A DNA stretch of 64,000 bases from Desmodus rotundus (Eukaryota > Chordata > Mammalia > Chiroptera > Phyllostomidae), in the NCBI RefSeq assembly GCF_022682495.2, contig NC_071397.1, positions 15,157,082 through 15,221,081 on the forward strand, written 5' to 3'. Below are positions 1-12,724 of this stretch, in pieces. The position numbers were made by a program, and so were the translations under genes. The notes below the pieces were generated by a model. That model saw nothing but the letters and a program-made list of their open reading frames with translations, was not told the origin of the DNA and searched no databases. Numbering within the stretch: the stretch's first letter is position 1; each line of letters opens with the position of its first letter.

Positions 1-3000
1 CCTACTAATATGAGTTTCTCTTAAAGTCTTACTAGTATTTGTTTTATTTGATATCTAGATAATAATTTGGGAATAACACATTTGCTAGAATGTCTTAAAC
101 CTGGTCTACTTCTTATGTTAGATCAGATCTTTATCTCTGTAGACCTGGATCATTTGAATAGTCTCCCATCAGCTCTCCGTGTGTTCATGCCTTCTAAGCA
201 TTCCCATGCTGTGGCATTTTACTGATTTTCTTATATGCCCCTCTTCCTTGTTACCTAGTGAGCAATAGGAAGCCAATTAAAACTCCTTTATCAATTTCTT
301 TCATTAGCTGAGAGGCTCATATATTTACTAGTTAACATAAATTATTTTCAGGTTCAACAGCAGCTAAGATTGGTTGCTGAAGGTAATCCCAGGCTTTACC
401 AAGAAGGAGGTCCCAGTTGCCAACGCTCGTGTCAAGTCCAAGTGTGAAAGCTGGAGTCTCTCTGGCCCCCACACAGTATTTAGTGCTTAGCAGGATTCCA
501 CTTCCACCTCCTCCTTGTCCATCTCTCTTGCACAAGGGAGCCACTAGGAAAAACATTCAAAATGAGCTATTTGTGATTAAAGATATTGTCAGATAAAAAA
601 AATCCCTCCTACCCTGGAGCAAATAAGATAAGAACAGCTGAATGGGACTCAAAGTCAAATTTGTTCTTTGTTCCCTTAGCCTGTGGGATGAGACCTGGCT
701 GTATATCCTGAAAAAGTTTCTGATTCATCGTTGCAGCCAACTCTCAAATTGAAGTTTTGCTAAATGTTGTTCAATTCTGCAGTAGTTATCCAACATTTCA
801 ACTTTTCAACTTTATAAAACTGAATGTAAGTTAGAATAATCAGAAAATTTAAAAGTTTATTTGCAAAGTTAGAAAATTGGTGAAAGTTTGTATGTGATTA
901 AATTGAAATTTTTAGAAAGTGAAAAAAATTAGGGTTTGTGTGTCTACTTTCCAGAAGTCACTAAAACTAAGTAATCAGTGAATCAGTATTTATATCAAAG
1001 AGTCTCAGAGAACTTTTGTCCCCCTCTTCCCTCTTAATATGATGGATAATTTTTATGTATTTCAATCTTCTCAAATGCTAAGAAAAGTAGTTTATAAGGT
1101 TTCTATTTTCTTAACTTCTTACTTGCTGGCTCAGTCATTGAATAATTTATTATCAAATTGAGGGTTTGGCAAGGCCAACGTATGTTGCTCTTTTTTAAAT
1201 TTATTTGTCTAATATCCATAATTGCTGCCCATGAATGAGCTTCTAGGTGATAGGCAATATATTCATTGTTTTGCTTTTCCATTTTTTTGAGTAAAATAGG
1301 TTATACCAAATGTTGCCTAAGACAGTATAGGCAATGTAGCAAAAGGATTCTTGGAATCTCCTGAGAAAGAAGAGAACCTCAATCTCAATGCTTTCTAATT
1401 TGATATCTAAATTTATTGAAACTTGTTGGAGTTTCCACTAACAAGGTACAAACACGGGACACCCAGAAAATAAAATTTCAGTTGTGGTAGAAAGAGATGG
1501 GCCACCTGACTGAAGGAGAAGAATCACTATCAGTTATGTCTCTTTTATCACAATTGACACTGATAAGTTAGTTCTTCAGCAGCTGCTGTAGGGTTAAGCA
1601 GATGGTCTCTTTATTAGGTATCAATGCTTATGAGGCCAAGAGGTTTCTGACTCCGCAGCAGGTGGCCAGTTCCCCAGGGAAGCGATGGCACCTGTGGTGG
1701 CTGTGGCTTTTTCAAACTCACAGTAACGTGCTTGGGTCCTGACTTCAGAGCTGGAACAGTGCAAGCTTGGCTGACTTCTTGAACAAGACTACTCTGTCAG
1801 TGGCCCTTAGTGCAGAGGACTTACTTAATAATGCAGATTAAACAAGGAACCTTTTATTTATTCATTACTTACCTGTTTATGTACCCCAATGGCTTTATTC
1901 AGAGGTATTCATTTTATGGACATTTTATAAAACTGTCTATGCCAATGTTACCCCCTTTTTTTTTCTTTTGGCCAGGATCTAGTAGGAAACTGATTGGAAG
2001 TGATTGGTGAATGCCAATCAGACAAACAGTGTCTGTAAAATAATGGATGATACACCTAGTGTATATGTATCTATCTGCCTATGTACACACCTATCTTTTC
2101 GCCCACATAAATATGAGGGTATGTGTTTGCACGTGCAGGTTATGTCTGGTCATATTATAGTTCCTTGGACTTTTTAGATTGCTAAGTTGTAATTATTAGC
2201 CTGTGGGCTGGAGTAAAAGAGTAAACGTTTTGTAATTAATGGCCTAGGTTATAAGAGAGTGAGTGTTTCCTAATATGGATTATAAACCCAACGAAAAATT
2301 GCTTTGAAAATAAATGATGCAAGCTTGAGGAGTTATAGAACTTTCTTTTTTATCTCCGTATAAAAGTCTCAGTTGCTAGAGTGAATGTGGAAAGTTTTAT
2401 GTGAAAAGAGGGACAGATAAAAAGATTAACCATTTAAGCATTTGTTACTTTGTTACCAGATCAAGCTAATGAAAAATTTGTCTCCTAAGCTTGTTTTCAG
2501 TGGTAGTAGTTAAACACGAAGATGTAGGTCATCAGACACCTCTAACTGCCTGTTTGCATTGTCTCCGTCTGCTCCTGAGTTTCAGACATGGCCTCTTTTT
2601 TCAACTCTGCATTTACCTTGCCCTCTTTCTCCAGCTGTCCTAATGATTTCAAAGTAAGGGAAGTATTCAAATTGTGTTTGAATTGATTGTATTCACTGTA
2701 CAATAGAGCTTATTTTCTAGTCACGGATAACTGCTTAATGAACTATATGGCCTCACAAACTCTCTAAGCGTTATTAAACAAATCAGGTTAATTTAAGAAC
2801 AATCACATAGCGATTGCTTTGCAGACTTAGAACCTCAGTAATTTGGTTCCAGGGTTTGTGCCCTTAAACATACGTAAGTCTTTGCTTAGTTATCTGGTAT
2901 ATTTCATGAACACTGCATTATCTCAGAGAAATTTTGTGACAATCAAAAACACTTCTGTGCCTAAAAGTATTTAAAAAACATATGTTAGTATTAGACATAA

Positions 3001-3657
3001 AGATATAACTATTAATGGAGTTTGTAATGTTTTTAGTGAACAAGAATTATTTCTTGTAGTGATCAGTAAAATTTTTGTCCCCTGTTCTCTACGTCTTAGC
3101 TATGGGGCTCTTCCAGCTTTCACCAGACCACCCCGTTTCCTGTTTTCATTGTCCTACACCTATTTTTAGACATAACCTCTTTTTTAAGTTCCCTGTTTAA
3201 GAAAATGAATATGTAAAACTGAAGGGTTCAGCTGATGTTAGGGCTTCCTGCTCACGGAGAATCAGGTTCCTTGATCCATGTGACCTGCTGAAGATCCTGT
3301 TTCATTTTTTTGGTCTCTCTTAACTCCTCCCTCATTTGGAGAAATGTACCTATCAGTTCGAATACCTTTGAATTGAAGACTCCTGATAATAATTTTTTGA
3401 ATCCTTTAGCATTTTCGGCCAATTCATTGAGAACATATCCAAAATGATGACCTGTTTCCACAAAACCACCCTATATATTCGATATCCTCAGCTACTGTCA
3501 GATGTTTAGGAGAGACCCTGGTTTCTCAAATGATGCCATGTGACCAAGAAAGCAACACATACTGTGTTAAGAGTAGATTATAATTCAGTTTCATGTATTA
3601 CTCAGCCTTATACTCACTGTGCTTTATGTTTCAGGGAGGCTGTTTTTATGTCAGTCT
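1..3657. other. Gene-free left flank
   Basis: This is AT-rich non-coding sequence with no open frame that I recognise and no defensin cysteine pattern on either strand. It contains scattered homopolymer runs and no clear SINE. In other mammals the CRISP genes lie on this side of DEFB133, but none of their exons is visible here. The minus frame at 3252-3461 (69 codons) is open but unrecognised. Confidence 0.6.
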
Positions 3658-3782
3658 CTACATACAGCACTTGGCATTTAGTTTTGTGCAAACACCAACT
3701 CGTTTTTCCGAACCACGGCACTCCGATCTACATTTGCCTCTCTTGAAAAAACAAAAAACTGTGTCTTTCATGGCACATTTCA
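3658..3782 (-). CDS. DEFB133: DEFB133 exon 2, six-cysteine domain
   Basis: A pyrimidine-rich tract ending CTAGCAG precedes the exon. The seven cysteines comprise one extra near the start (KCA) and the six of the domain. The stop codon TAG is at 3660-3658. The neighbouring open frames on the plus strand over 3540-3817 are shadows of this exon. Confidence 0.93.
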
Positions 3783-6700
3783 CTGCTAGAAAGAAAGGAA
3801 AGCATGTAAATCATTGAGTTATTACATGTGTCTTCGGATCCCGAACTTTGTGTGAATCAATCATTGACATGAAAATGATGATAGCATCTGCATATGCTAA
3901 ATTTTCTCCCCTGGAGTAGAGATTTAAGAAGTCATTTGTTTTTCTGGTAATGACAGTTTTGTGATACTTTCTGCTTCATTATCAGTTTTTTTCCTACGGT
4001 TTAGAGCTGCGACAAGTAGTGGCTAAAACTCAGGTTTCCACGAGAATTTCTAAATCAATATTGTTAGACCAGAGTGCTTCAGAGCAGACATCATATATCT
4101 CTACAGCTACGTGCTGACCTAATTATTTTCCTCTCATTCTAAAGGAATGAAACACTTAAACGTTTTTGGCTTTGGAATTCAAAAATGGAAAAGTTAGTTC
4201 ATGTTGTTTAAGTTGCTATCTTGTTTTTATTTTTAGGACACTGTCTTATGGGAAGAATGAAGAGAATCCTAGCAGACAGTGGGGTTGGAGGAGTTTTTTG
4301 ACACATGCAATGATCGAGGTTAATCAGGGAAGAAGGGGCTTCTGGGAGCACTAGTTATGCTGTTGTGACCAGGCTTACACACAGTGAAGAGGGGAGAACT
4401 TTGCATCTCGTGTTTTCTTTTCTGAGTTCTCTACTCTATAAAGTACTCAAGCCCACATCATCACAGAATATACCAGCTAATGAACTCATTCATATCATGG
4501 GTATAAAACGTAATGCTTCACTTTTCAAGAATGTTTGCATTTTTAAACAGGCCACTCAGGGAGGGAGACTCCCAAAGTGAAAGCATTAAACACAATGGTG
4601 AATGAGAAGGCAGCAGCTGAGAAGGTATGTGAACAGTGTTCTTCCCTCTTCCCTTGGAATCCTAACCTATAAGACCCAAATGGGATAGTACTGATAATTC
4701 AGTACATCGATGCCCTCTGCTTTCAGTGAAGTTATGTTGGCATAAAATCTTGGTTATTTTGGGTAACTAAACTTTATAGGGAAAAATATTTGAACCCATA
4801 TTTTATGGTTTTTCTTGCCAAGTAACTTAGGCCATGTGATATCGCTGTTGCACTGTATAAATTAAAATGTATCCGTATTTGTATTATCTGGAGAGGTGTT
4901 ATTTATGCCTATGATGCCAGAAGGAAAAGGCATCTCATCAGCTTAAAAACGAATCCTCAAATTACACGGTCCTACACCATGGGGATGAAGCATGTATGAT
5001 GACTTACTGGAATTTACAAATAACAGAAGATGACAGCTGTCAAGCACCAGTATGAGAAGACGAATAGCATCATTTAAGTGGGAATACTAAATTAGCATTT
5101 CCCACTAGTAACAAAATCAACAAATATCTTCTCGCTAGATAACAGCTATTGCATCATGTAAAAATTCATATTTATGCATGAGAAGGAATTGCAAGTGTTT
5201 CAGCTTTTAGATGAGACCATGCGTACATACCAGTCTCATGTTTCTGAAGATACGGGAAATGTCATGAAGGTTTTCACAATTTTTTTTTACAAAAGCAAGG
5301 GACAAAAGGGACACATGTAAATCACCACAACATAAGTGGAGTTAATATTTTGTTATCCAAATATGATTGTCGTATATGCTGGTCGTCTCTACTTTAAGAA
5401 AAACTCTTGTTTGATATTAGTGAAAACAAAGCCTGGTTCTAGTTCAATTTGTTCTAAACTTAGAAGGCTATATTACAGTAATAACCCTCATAATTTCCAT
5501 CCGAGATAATTTATTTGAATTATGAAATAACACAAACCATTTGAATCTTTTATCAAAAATATTTAAGCATTTGATTTTTAAAGTTTGCTCAGAGCTAGAC
5601 TGATTTTTAGAGCACTTGCTTCCTTCTGTGCTGCTAAGACATGAAACTGGGGTTCAAACAGCAAAGTACTGAAGTGCTAGGCCGCTCCTGAACCAGAAGT
5701 CCCTAGAGTTTTGTTTGGGTTGTTCTGTTTTGTTTCTAAGGTTAGTGGAATTATTTCTTTGGGTATGTGTTTCTACAGTGTTCCCGCACACACAGGAAAC
5801 ATACTTTCCCTGTTTCAAATAGCCTGAAATGTGTCAAGACAGTTCATTTAATGACCTCCAGCAAAACGACCTCTTTGGGCTGCTATTCCACCCTAAGAGT
5901 GATAAGTACACATGGTTACAAAGGAGAGTACACACCCCAAGCACATGGAATTCAACAGGGAAAATAGTGCCTCCACTATCACCTACACCAGTTGTCAAAG
6001 AAGAGTTTCTGCCTCCCAAATGAGGCACTAAGTGGTTACATTTCTCTCTAAGATGTTTCAATACAATGTAAAAGTAATTACAACATTTAGAAAAAACCTC
6101 ATATATCCCGTAGTCTATATTATATACTCTGAACATTTACATACTATTAATCCTCATGATAATTCTATGAGGTAGGCTTAATTACTATACTTAATTCACA
6201 GATGTGAAAATTGATGCGGAAGGAATAAAAATAACCTAATAGATTTACACAGCCAGTAGGTGGTAAGAAAACAATCTGAACTCAGGTATCAGTCAGTCAA
6301 TGACCATGTTCATTTTATTATCTGGTTAATACTAATTGCTATGTAATTGAACCCGAGGTAGTAGAGCCATTTTGCTTGTAGACTCTAAATCGGTTGAAAA
6401 TACCAAATTTCAAAAAAATGAAAATTATCAAAGTATCAATAAATTATGCCACAGAATACCGCCAAACCTATTATTCTTGTTAGTGGAAAAATCACTGTTG
6501 CCTTATTACACACAACGCCCCATTATTTCTCAAGGAACTGGATGGTTATGCTTTGATTTCCCAGCTAACTTGTCTTTCCAGACAGACAGCCCATACCAAG
6601 AACAAGGCATTTGAGCCCTTAAACCGTCACCCACAATTACAGGACTGACCAGGAGCCTTCTTTTTTCATAAGATCACCAGTCCCTTCTTTGGGAATCCCT

Positions 6701-6882
6701 CCCGGGACTGTCACAAACCCTCCCTTGCTAATTCAGTCACATCCTGTCTCCAGTTGACATCAACCCAGACCTCTCTCTCCAGGAAGATATTTCCCCTCCT
6801 CAAATAATATCTCCATTTTACCTCGTGGCAGTGGGGCCAGAAAGAAAAACAAAACGAAGAGAACAACCAGGATCTTCTTCAT
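3658..6882 (-). CDS. DEFB133: Beta-defensin 133, complete two-exon gene
   Basis: This is a secreted beta-defensin of 61 residues. Exon 1 is 6822-6882 (20 codons plus one base), the intron is 3783-6821, and exon 2 is 3658-3782 (two bases, 40 codons and TAG). Residues 1-20 form a signal peptide, MKKILVVLFVLFFFLAPLPR. The domain has the canonical spacing C-X6-C-X3-C-X9-C-X6-CC, with RGKC, CTKLNAK and CCM visible. The split codon gives Val, and KCA(M)KDT follows, as in human DEFB133 as I remember it. The total length equals the human protein. The region after the signal peptide has about 11 basic and 3 acidic residues, so it is cationic. Human DEFB133 ends NCYM, lacking one cysteine of the pair; this copy has CCM. 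The splice sites are G|GTAAAA and CTAGCAG|TG. No AATAAA is visible close downstream. Function (antimicrobial or sperm-coating) is inferred from the family. Confidence 0.93.
3783..6821 (-). other. DEFB133: DEFB133 intron
   Basis: This is a 3,039-bp GT-AG intron. It holds an old MIR near 6130-6330 and no recent SINE. The open frames around 5767-6136 show no defensin pattern and appear incidental. Confidence 0.85.
6130..6330 (-). repeat. MIR SINE, old
   Basis: The order 'ATTAATCCTCATGATAATT..ATGAGGTAGG' then 'CAGATGTGAAAATTG' and 'ACACAGCCAGTAGGTGG' is the reverse complement of the MIR consensus, heavily diverged. Confidence 0.7.
6822..6882 (-). CDS. DEFB133: DEFB133 exon 1, signal peptide
   Basis: The ATG is at 6882-6880 on the minus strand. 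Two lysines precede a run of V, L and F typical of a defensin signal peptide. The exon ends after CGA G, followed by GTAAAATGG as donor. The phase matches the acceptor at 3783-3784. Confidence 0.93.
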
Positions 6883-6946
6883 TGAAGAGAGTCAGCCAAA
6901 TCAGCAGCTCTGGAGTCATGTAGTAAGAGGAAGGTAGAAGTGCATC

Positions 6947-6954
6947 TTTTTATA
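6947..6954 (-). promoter_or_regulatory. DEFB133: TATA box of DEFB133
   Basis: TATAAAAA is read on the minus strand 65-72 bp upstream of the ATG. The two other complete defensin genes here have a TATA box at a similar distance. The transcription start is inferred, not seen. Confidence 0.7.
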
Positions 6955-7771
6955 TCTCCTTTCCTGCAGTGGTACGAACACAGTCATTCATGTTTATCGG
7001 AGGTTAACATTCCTGTTTAGCCGTGCCCGGGGCAAAAGTGCTGAACTGTGCTTTTCTTTTATCTTGGGAATGTGAAGGGCATATATATGATAACCCCAGT
7101 GGGTTGTGATGATTTTTAATAACCAGCTGTCTAAAAAATTCCATAGTAATGGGAATTTTCTACAGGAGGTTCAAGGAGAATAAATATGATCATTTAATCT
7201 TTTACTTTTCTGTTTCTTAAGTTATAAATAATAAAAAAATCACTGAATTTTAAAAGTAGCAGAAATTCTTGTCTCCTAATTTATTCTGTTGCCACCAGAC
7301 CATGTTTTCTTCTCTGATCATGGTCATTATCAAAACCTTCTCCACTCTTACTGAAGTAAATACTTCTTTGCTTCTGTCCTAGGCAATGCAGATCTTAGAG
7401 ACATGATAGGTAGAAGAGATTTGCACAGTGAATAAATACACAAACACACACAGCCAAATGATGTGTGTTTTATCGTGTTTATAAGATGCCAAATGATGGC
7501 ACCATCAATAAATACTAAGTCATTTTAATAAGAGAATGAATTATTTGGATGGTGTCTATAGGAGATATTTTAGTTACGGTTATATGGAAAGGATGTTTTG
7601 CAGAAGAGCCAAGTTAAATTTGGCTTTGCTTTTTTTTTTAAATAAGATTATTGGAAATGGTTACCATAGTCCATTAAAGAGAAATAATAATGAAATGCTC
7701 AATTTAAAGGCATTAGATTTCTCTGCTTTTAGAGAGCAAACTAAGTTTCTCTATATAAAGATAAAAAATGT

Positions 7772-7980
7772 GTGCTGGCTCGTGTGGCTCAGTGGACTGA
7801 GTGCCTGCCTGGGAACCAAAGGGCCGGTGATTTGATTCCCAGTCAGGGCACATGCCTGGTTTCGGGTCAGGTCCCCAGCAGGGGGTGTGCAAGACACAAC
7901 CACACACTGGTATTTCTTTCCCTCTCTTTCTCCCTCCCTTCCCTTCTCTCTAAAAATAAATAAATAATTTTTTGTAAAAT
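7772..7980 (+). mobile_element. Bat VES-type SINE with perfect target duplication
   Basis: A tRNA-derived head (GTGGCTCAGTGGACTGAGTG, then GATTCCCAGTCAGGGCACAT) is followed by a CT-rich tail and TAAAAATAAATAAATAA. The 12-bp direct repeat GATAAAAAATGT flanks it at 7760-7771 and 7981-7992, so the insertion is intact and fairly young. Confidence 0.93.
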
Positions 7981-8369
7981 GATAAAAAATGTAATGAACC
8001 TTGTTATGCTTAATTGGTGAACCAAGAGACCTGGAACACTGCTAGACTATTCAGTGACTGTTATATAGGAACCTGTTGACCATTCTCAGTCTGCAATAAA
8101 TTTGCAAAAATGGAATTGGGTCCTCTGAACTGTTCTTCCTCTTGGAGTAGGTTCAGAGTGAAGGTGGATAGTTTTAAAGTCAATGTGACCTTCAGTCGAA
8201 AGAGTGCAATTAACATTTTGGTGCTCAGCCAAGTTTTGGGGGGCATATTTCTCATTCTAAGCATATTGGTCACATTGCGAAAGCTGCTTATGCTGCTCCA
8301 GGGGTCACAGAAACAGATCAAAGGGGAAACCAACATGAGAATAAAGCCCCGTCTTCTCAGACTTTTCAT

Positions 8370-8560
8370 GTTGAATAATAATCACTCACATTTGTCGATC
8401 GTTTCCTGTGTAGGCACTGTTTTGAACACTTGATATACATTTACTCCTTTAATTCTTACAACATCCTATAAGGAAGGTATAATTATTATTTCCAACTTGT
8501 GGAAACTGAGACGTAAAGAGATCAAGTAATTTCCCCAGTTGGGTCTAGCTAATAAATGAT
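8370..8560 (-). repeat. MIR SINE, old
   Basis: 'AGGCACTGTTTTGAACACTTGATATACATTT..' with 'GGAAACTGAGACGTAAAGAG' is the reverse complement of the MIR core and tRNA-related part. Confidence 0.85.
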
Positions 8561-11159
8561 CATGGCACCCAATGTTTCATCTCTTGACTACCTTGTGTAC
8601 TATGTAATGAGGCTCTGATTAAATTATTTTGAAATATCCCCAGTGAAAACGTTCTTTTGTTCTGAATTCTTTCATTGCTTATAACATAGACATAGGTAAA
8701 AATATTTGTAGGCGTAAAATGCTGGAAAATTATATGAGACATTATTATAATTAAATAATTGAGATAACTCATGTGGTAATATGGTTTTCAAAAATGATTT
8801 TTTATATTTTCTATGATAAGTTTGTTGAGCTCGTTAAATATGTTAAGAAATCATATCACACATCACTTAACTTGGTATTCATAAAATAAATCATTGCACA
8901 AAAGGACAATTACAAAGTCTTTTTTCTTCAAAAGAAAAAACTTCTGTAAGAATGAAGGGAAGTGAGACACTGTGATATCTGAGTTGTATCATTCATTTAC
9001 GCCAGTAGGACAGATAGAATCTACAGCATCTCATACAGATTGACCTCAAAACCAGCATGAAGAAGGATGTACCTTGCCAGGTATAACATGCTGTAAAGTT
9101 GTAGGAATAAAAAGAGAATAGTGTTTTTTAAAAATATAATTAAATTTGTCAATAGGCCTGTATAAGTTCAGTTTTTCATTAGCGTCTCACATCAATGTAG
9201 AAAATATCACATATGTACAAATTATTATGGGATTTGCAAACCATCAGAAAAAATGTCTAGAAATCCATGTCTCCTAACATATAATAATTTCTGATAAATT
9301 ATATTATATACTTTAAAGTAAAACTAATCAAATGTGATATATATGTCTGTACATTTTGTATATGGATGTATATATGTGTTTGTGTATATAAAATATATTG
9401 GAAGTATTTGTATATAAAATATATGAAAAATGCATAAAAACATTTTATAATCTTACACAGGGCAGGCCTTTCTAAGCAAGAAAAAGCATGTAAAAGCCAT
9501 ATTAAAAATATGAATTAACTGTATAACATTTTATAATTTCCTTACGAATGAAAAACTCAATTTGAATAAAATATTTACAATATATAATAGCCACAGATTG
9601 AAAAATATATATACATAAAGAACAAGAACAAAATTATTTAAAAATATTAAGTCCTAAATAAAATTAAGAGGTGATGATGAAAAAGGGAATCATAAAAGAA
9701 GAAATACAAAAGCCCAATAAACTTATCCAAAATATTTAACTCACTGGGAATTAGAAGGTATAAGTGAATACAATTAGGAATTTCTCATAATCACATTACG
9801 TTTCTCATCCTTTAAGGAGCAATGCAGGGCACTTCCTCACCACCTCTGTACTTTGGAGTACCTTCCCAGAATTTTTCGGAGTGCTCTGGACCATTTAAAG
9901 CTGAAAGAATCAACCGAGTGAGGTGCCCCAAGCCTTGGCTGCATCTGAGTAGGCCCTGGTACTGCAGCTTTTTCTCCGGCGTCTTTAGACTCTCCAGCCT
10001 CCCTCCACCCCCCAGTGCCTAGTGCTGACCAGATGTCTTAGGAAGCTCTGGGTTTTATGCCTGAAGGTCGTCCTAGGGAACCACAGAGAGGCCCTGGTTA
10101 GCAGGAGGCCTGGCGAGTAGATTGATTAAAAAAACACAGTAACATTTGGGAGAGTCACTGGAAGTCAGCATTCGGTGGCAGCAAAATGGGTGACACAGCA
10201 TCATGAAAAGATTCATTGTTTTAACACTATGCAGACCTGCCTCTTATATGTGCATGGGAGACATGAACTTCACGAGGAACGGGTGTTGACCATAAAGGCT
10301 ATGAAGCGAAGTTGCCTGAACGCTCTGAGTGGTCTGCACATGCACTGATTGGACAACAGCAAATATAGAAGACCCATCTTCTCTACTCATTACATAAATC
10401 TTATTGAGACACAGCTGCACTTCACATAGACACGCGGGCTTTGTGTTACTGCATATCCAATAATTATATAAACAGGCATTGTGTGAGAAATATTTCCTGG
10501 GATCCCGCAGACGGCAGGAGCAGCTCTGCTAGAATGTTATTCCGTACTCGAGATACTTTTCACACTAGATGCCAAGAACTGCAATATAAGAAAACATTGT
10601 TTCCAAAAACTAACATCAAAATTGTGCATTATTTCTTACAAAATTTTAGTCTCCTTAATTGAATTGGAAACCATACTCTCTTATTTTCTTTTTTTTAAAA
10701 TGATTTTAGCAGTACTAGAGATTTTTATTTTTTAAACATTTTGTAGAACTCACCAGCAAAGCTATCTAGTTATGGGGTTTCCTTTTGAGAAGAGTTTTAA
10801 CTATGATCCTACTTATTTAATATTTATAGCATTATTTTTAATTGTTTTTCATCTTTCCCCTCAGCTTTATGTTGTAGTTTAAAATGAATATATCAATGTA
10901 ATCAGTTTCCAAACTTATTGGCATGAGGTTATTTAATTGATGTTATCTTAAATGTCTGCAAAGACAGTACTAATACCACTTTTATTTTTTGTGATAAGCT
11001 ATGACTTTTTTGTCTTTCCATTCTTTTTTCATGTCTTACTAGAAGTAAGGGAGGATTGATGAGATGCAAGAGAATAAAAGGTGTGGAGGGATAGGAGTAG
11101 ACATCTGGATTTCAAGGCTTAGCATGAGCATATTTCACCAAGATTGCTTCCAACCCACC

Positions 11160-11700
11160 ATCGGCCTGCTATTTTTCCCAGCTTTATTGAGATATATTTC
11201 AAAAATAACTTTGTGTGTTTAAGGTATAAAACATGATGGTTTGAGACACAAGTATATATTGTAAAATGATTACAATAGGGTTAGTCAACACCTCCATCAC
11301 TTCACATAATTACCATGTTTTTGGTGAGAATATTTAAGATCTGTCTTAGCAACTTTCAAGTATATAATATGGTATTATTAACTATAGTCACTGTAGTGTG
11401 CATTGGGTCTCCAAAACATTCATTTTATAACGAGAAGTTTGTACCTTTCGACAAACATCACTCCATTTACCTCACCCCCTGGCTCCGGGCAACTTCCATT
11501 CCACTCTCAGTTTCTATTAGCTCAGCTTTGTTAGATTTCACATGTAAATGACATCATACAGTATTTGTCCTTCTCTGCCCAATATGTAACCTAGCATAAT
11601 GCCTTCAAGGTCTATCCATGTTGTTGCAAATGACAAAATTGCCTTCTTTCTTTTGACCAAAAAATTATTGTATACATATATATCTACATATATCAATAAA
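11160..11700 (-). mobile_element. LINE-1 3' end, first half of a split copy
   Basis: 'CCCAGCTTTATTGAGATATATTTCA' through 'CTATAGTCACTGTAGTGTGCATTGGGTCTCC' to 'CTATCCATGTTGTTGCAAATGACAAAATTGCCTTC' is an antisense old LINE-1 3' region. The sequence resumes near 12770, so 11700-12720 is an insertion. Confidence 0.8.
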
Positions 11701-11727
11701 TAATCTATATACTAGGAGGAAACCAAA

Positions 11728-12250
11728 AAACCCAAAATTTATTTATAAAAAATTGTATAGTTATTCTTACATGTTTAAAATTCAGTCACCTCCAAAATAC
11801 TCTACATTTGATGCAATACACCAATTGAGATGTTTTTTCCATTGCTCAAAGCAGGTTTTGAGCTTGTCAATTTTGATGCCTTTTAGTGCTTCTATTGTTT
11901 TTTGTTTCACCTCTTCACATCAGCAAAATATTTCCTTTTGAGGACGTTTATCATTGGAGAAACAAAAAATAGTTGATCAGAGAGATCGCATGAATAGGAA
12001 GGGTGGGGCATAGGGGTCATGCCATTTTTGGTCAAAAACCTCTGAACATTCAGTGCGGTGTAGGCAGGTGTGCTTGTAAATCGTCCATCATGAAACGGGC
12101 AAATGCGATGAAAGTCATAAGAAAAAATTCACTGAAGCTGAACGCAGCCTCTCACAAACATTGCCAGCTGGTGCACCGATACGGATGGGTTCCTAGAACA
12201 CTTACCTAGTGGGAGAAGCCTGTACAAGGGGCCCACTCTCCAGGAGATAA
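11728..12250 (-). mobile_element. Mariner transposon relic, C-terminal transposase part
   Basis: On the minus strand, conceptual translation with several stops and frame breaks shows FLTKNGMTPMPHPSYS, then a lysine-rich KRK..FADV stretch and a tail with WKKH and NVEYFGG. These match the end of mammalian mariner transposases (after the third catalytic Asp region). It is broken by in-frame stops and inactive. It sits inside the LINE-1 copy, so it inserted later. Confidence 0.85.
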
Positions 12251-12720
12251 TACTGGGTATTTTGGGGGTCCTCTCTCATGGATATGATAACCCATATATA
12301 TGGTGAGCACAGCATTCTTCCATGGTTTCGTATTTCCCTTCAGGGAATACCTAGCTCTTTTCTTGTGGTTCTCGAGACCTCCTGGTCCAGCCCTCTAGCC
12401 ACTGTCAGTGGCCCGTCTTACCCCAGTCTTGATGTAATTTCCAGGTTCTCATGTGGTCTCTCATCTCCTTGGCATTGGATGTGACTTTCCCCTCTTCCTG
12501 GTACTTTCTCCTGGGCAACCATAAACTTGAGATAACTACTTTTCATCTTCCAGGTCTCTTTTTTTCCCAAAGACCCTCTTTGTTTCCACCCTATCCCCTG
12601 CTCATGGAAGGACTCAATTATGCACCAACTCTGCGCCCAGTTCCCTAGTTTCTAGCCCTCACTACCTGCTAGGTAGTAAGATGCACACTGGATCCTCAGC
12701 CCCCTAGCACAAGGCCTGAC
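12250..12720. repeat. Unclassified insert inside the LINE-1
   Basis: This GC-richer block between the mariner relic and the resuming LINE-1 has a pyrimidine-rich plus strand and no long frame of known type. It may be a second insertion, possibly LTR-derived, but I cannot classify it. Confidence 0.35.
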
Positions 12721-12724
12721 CAAA

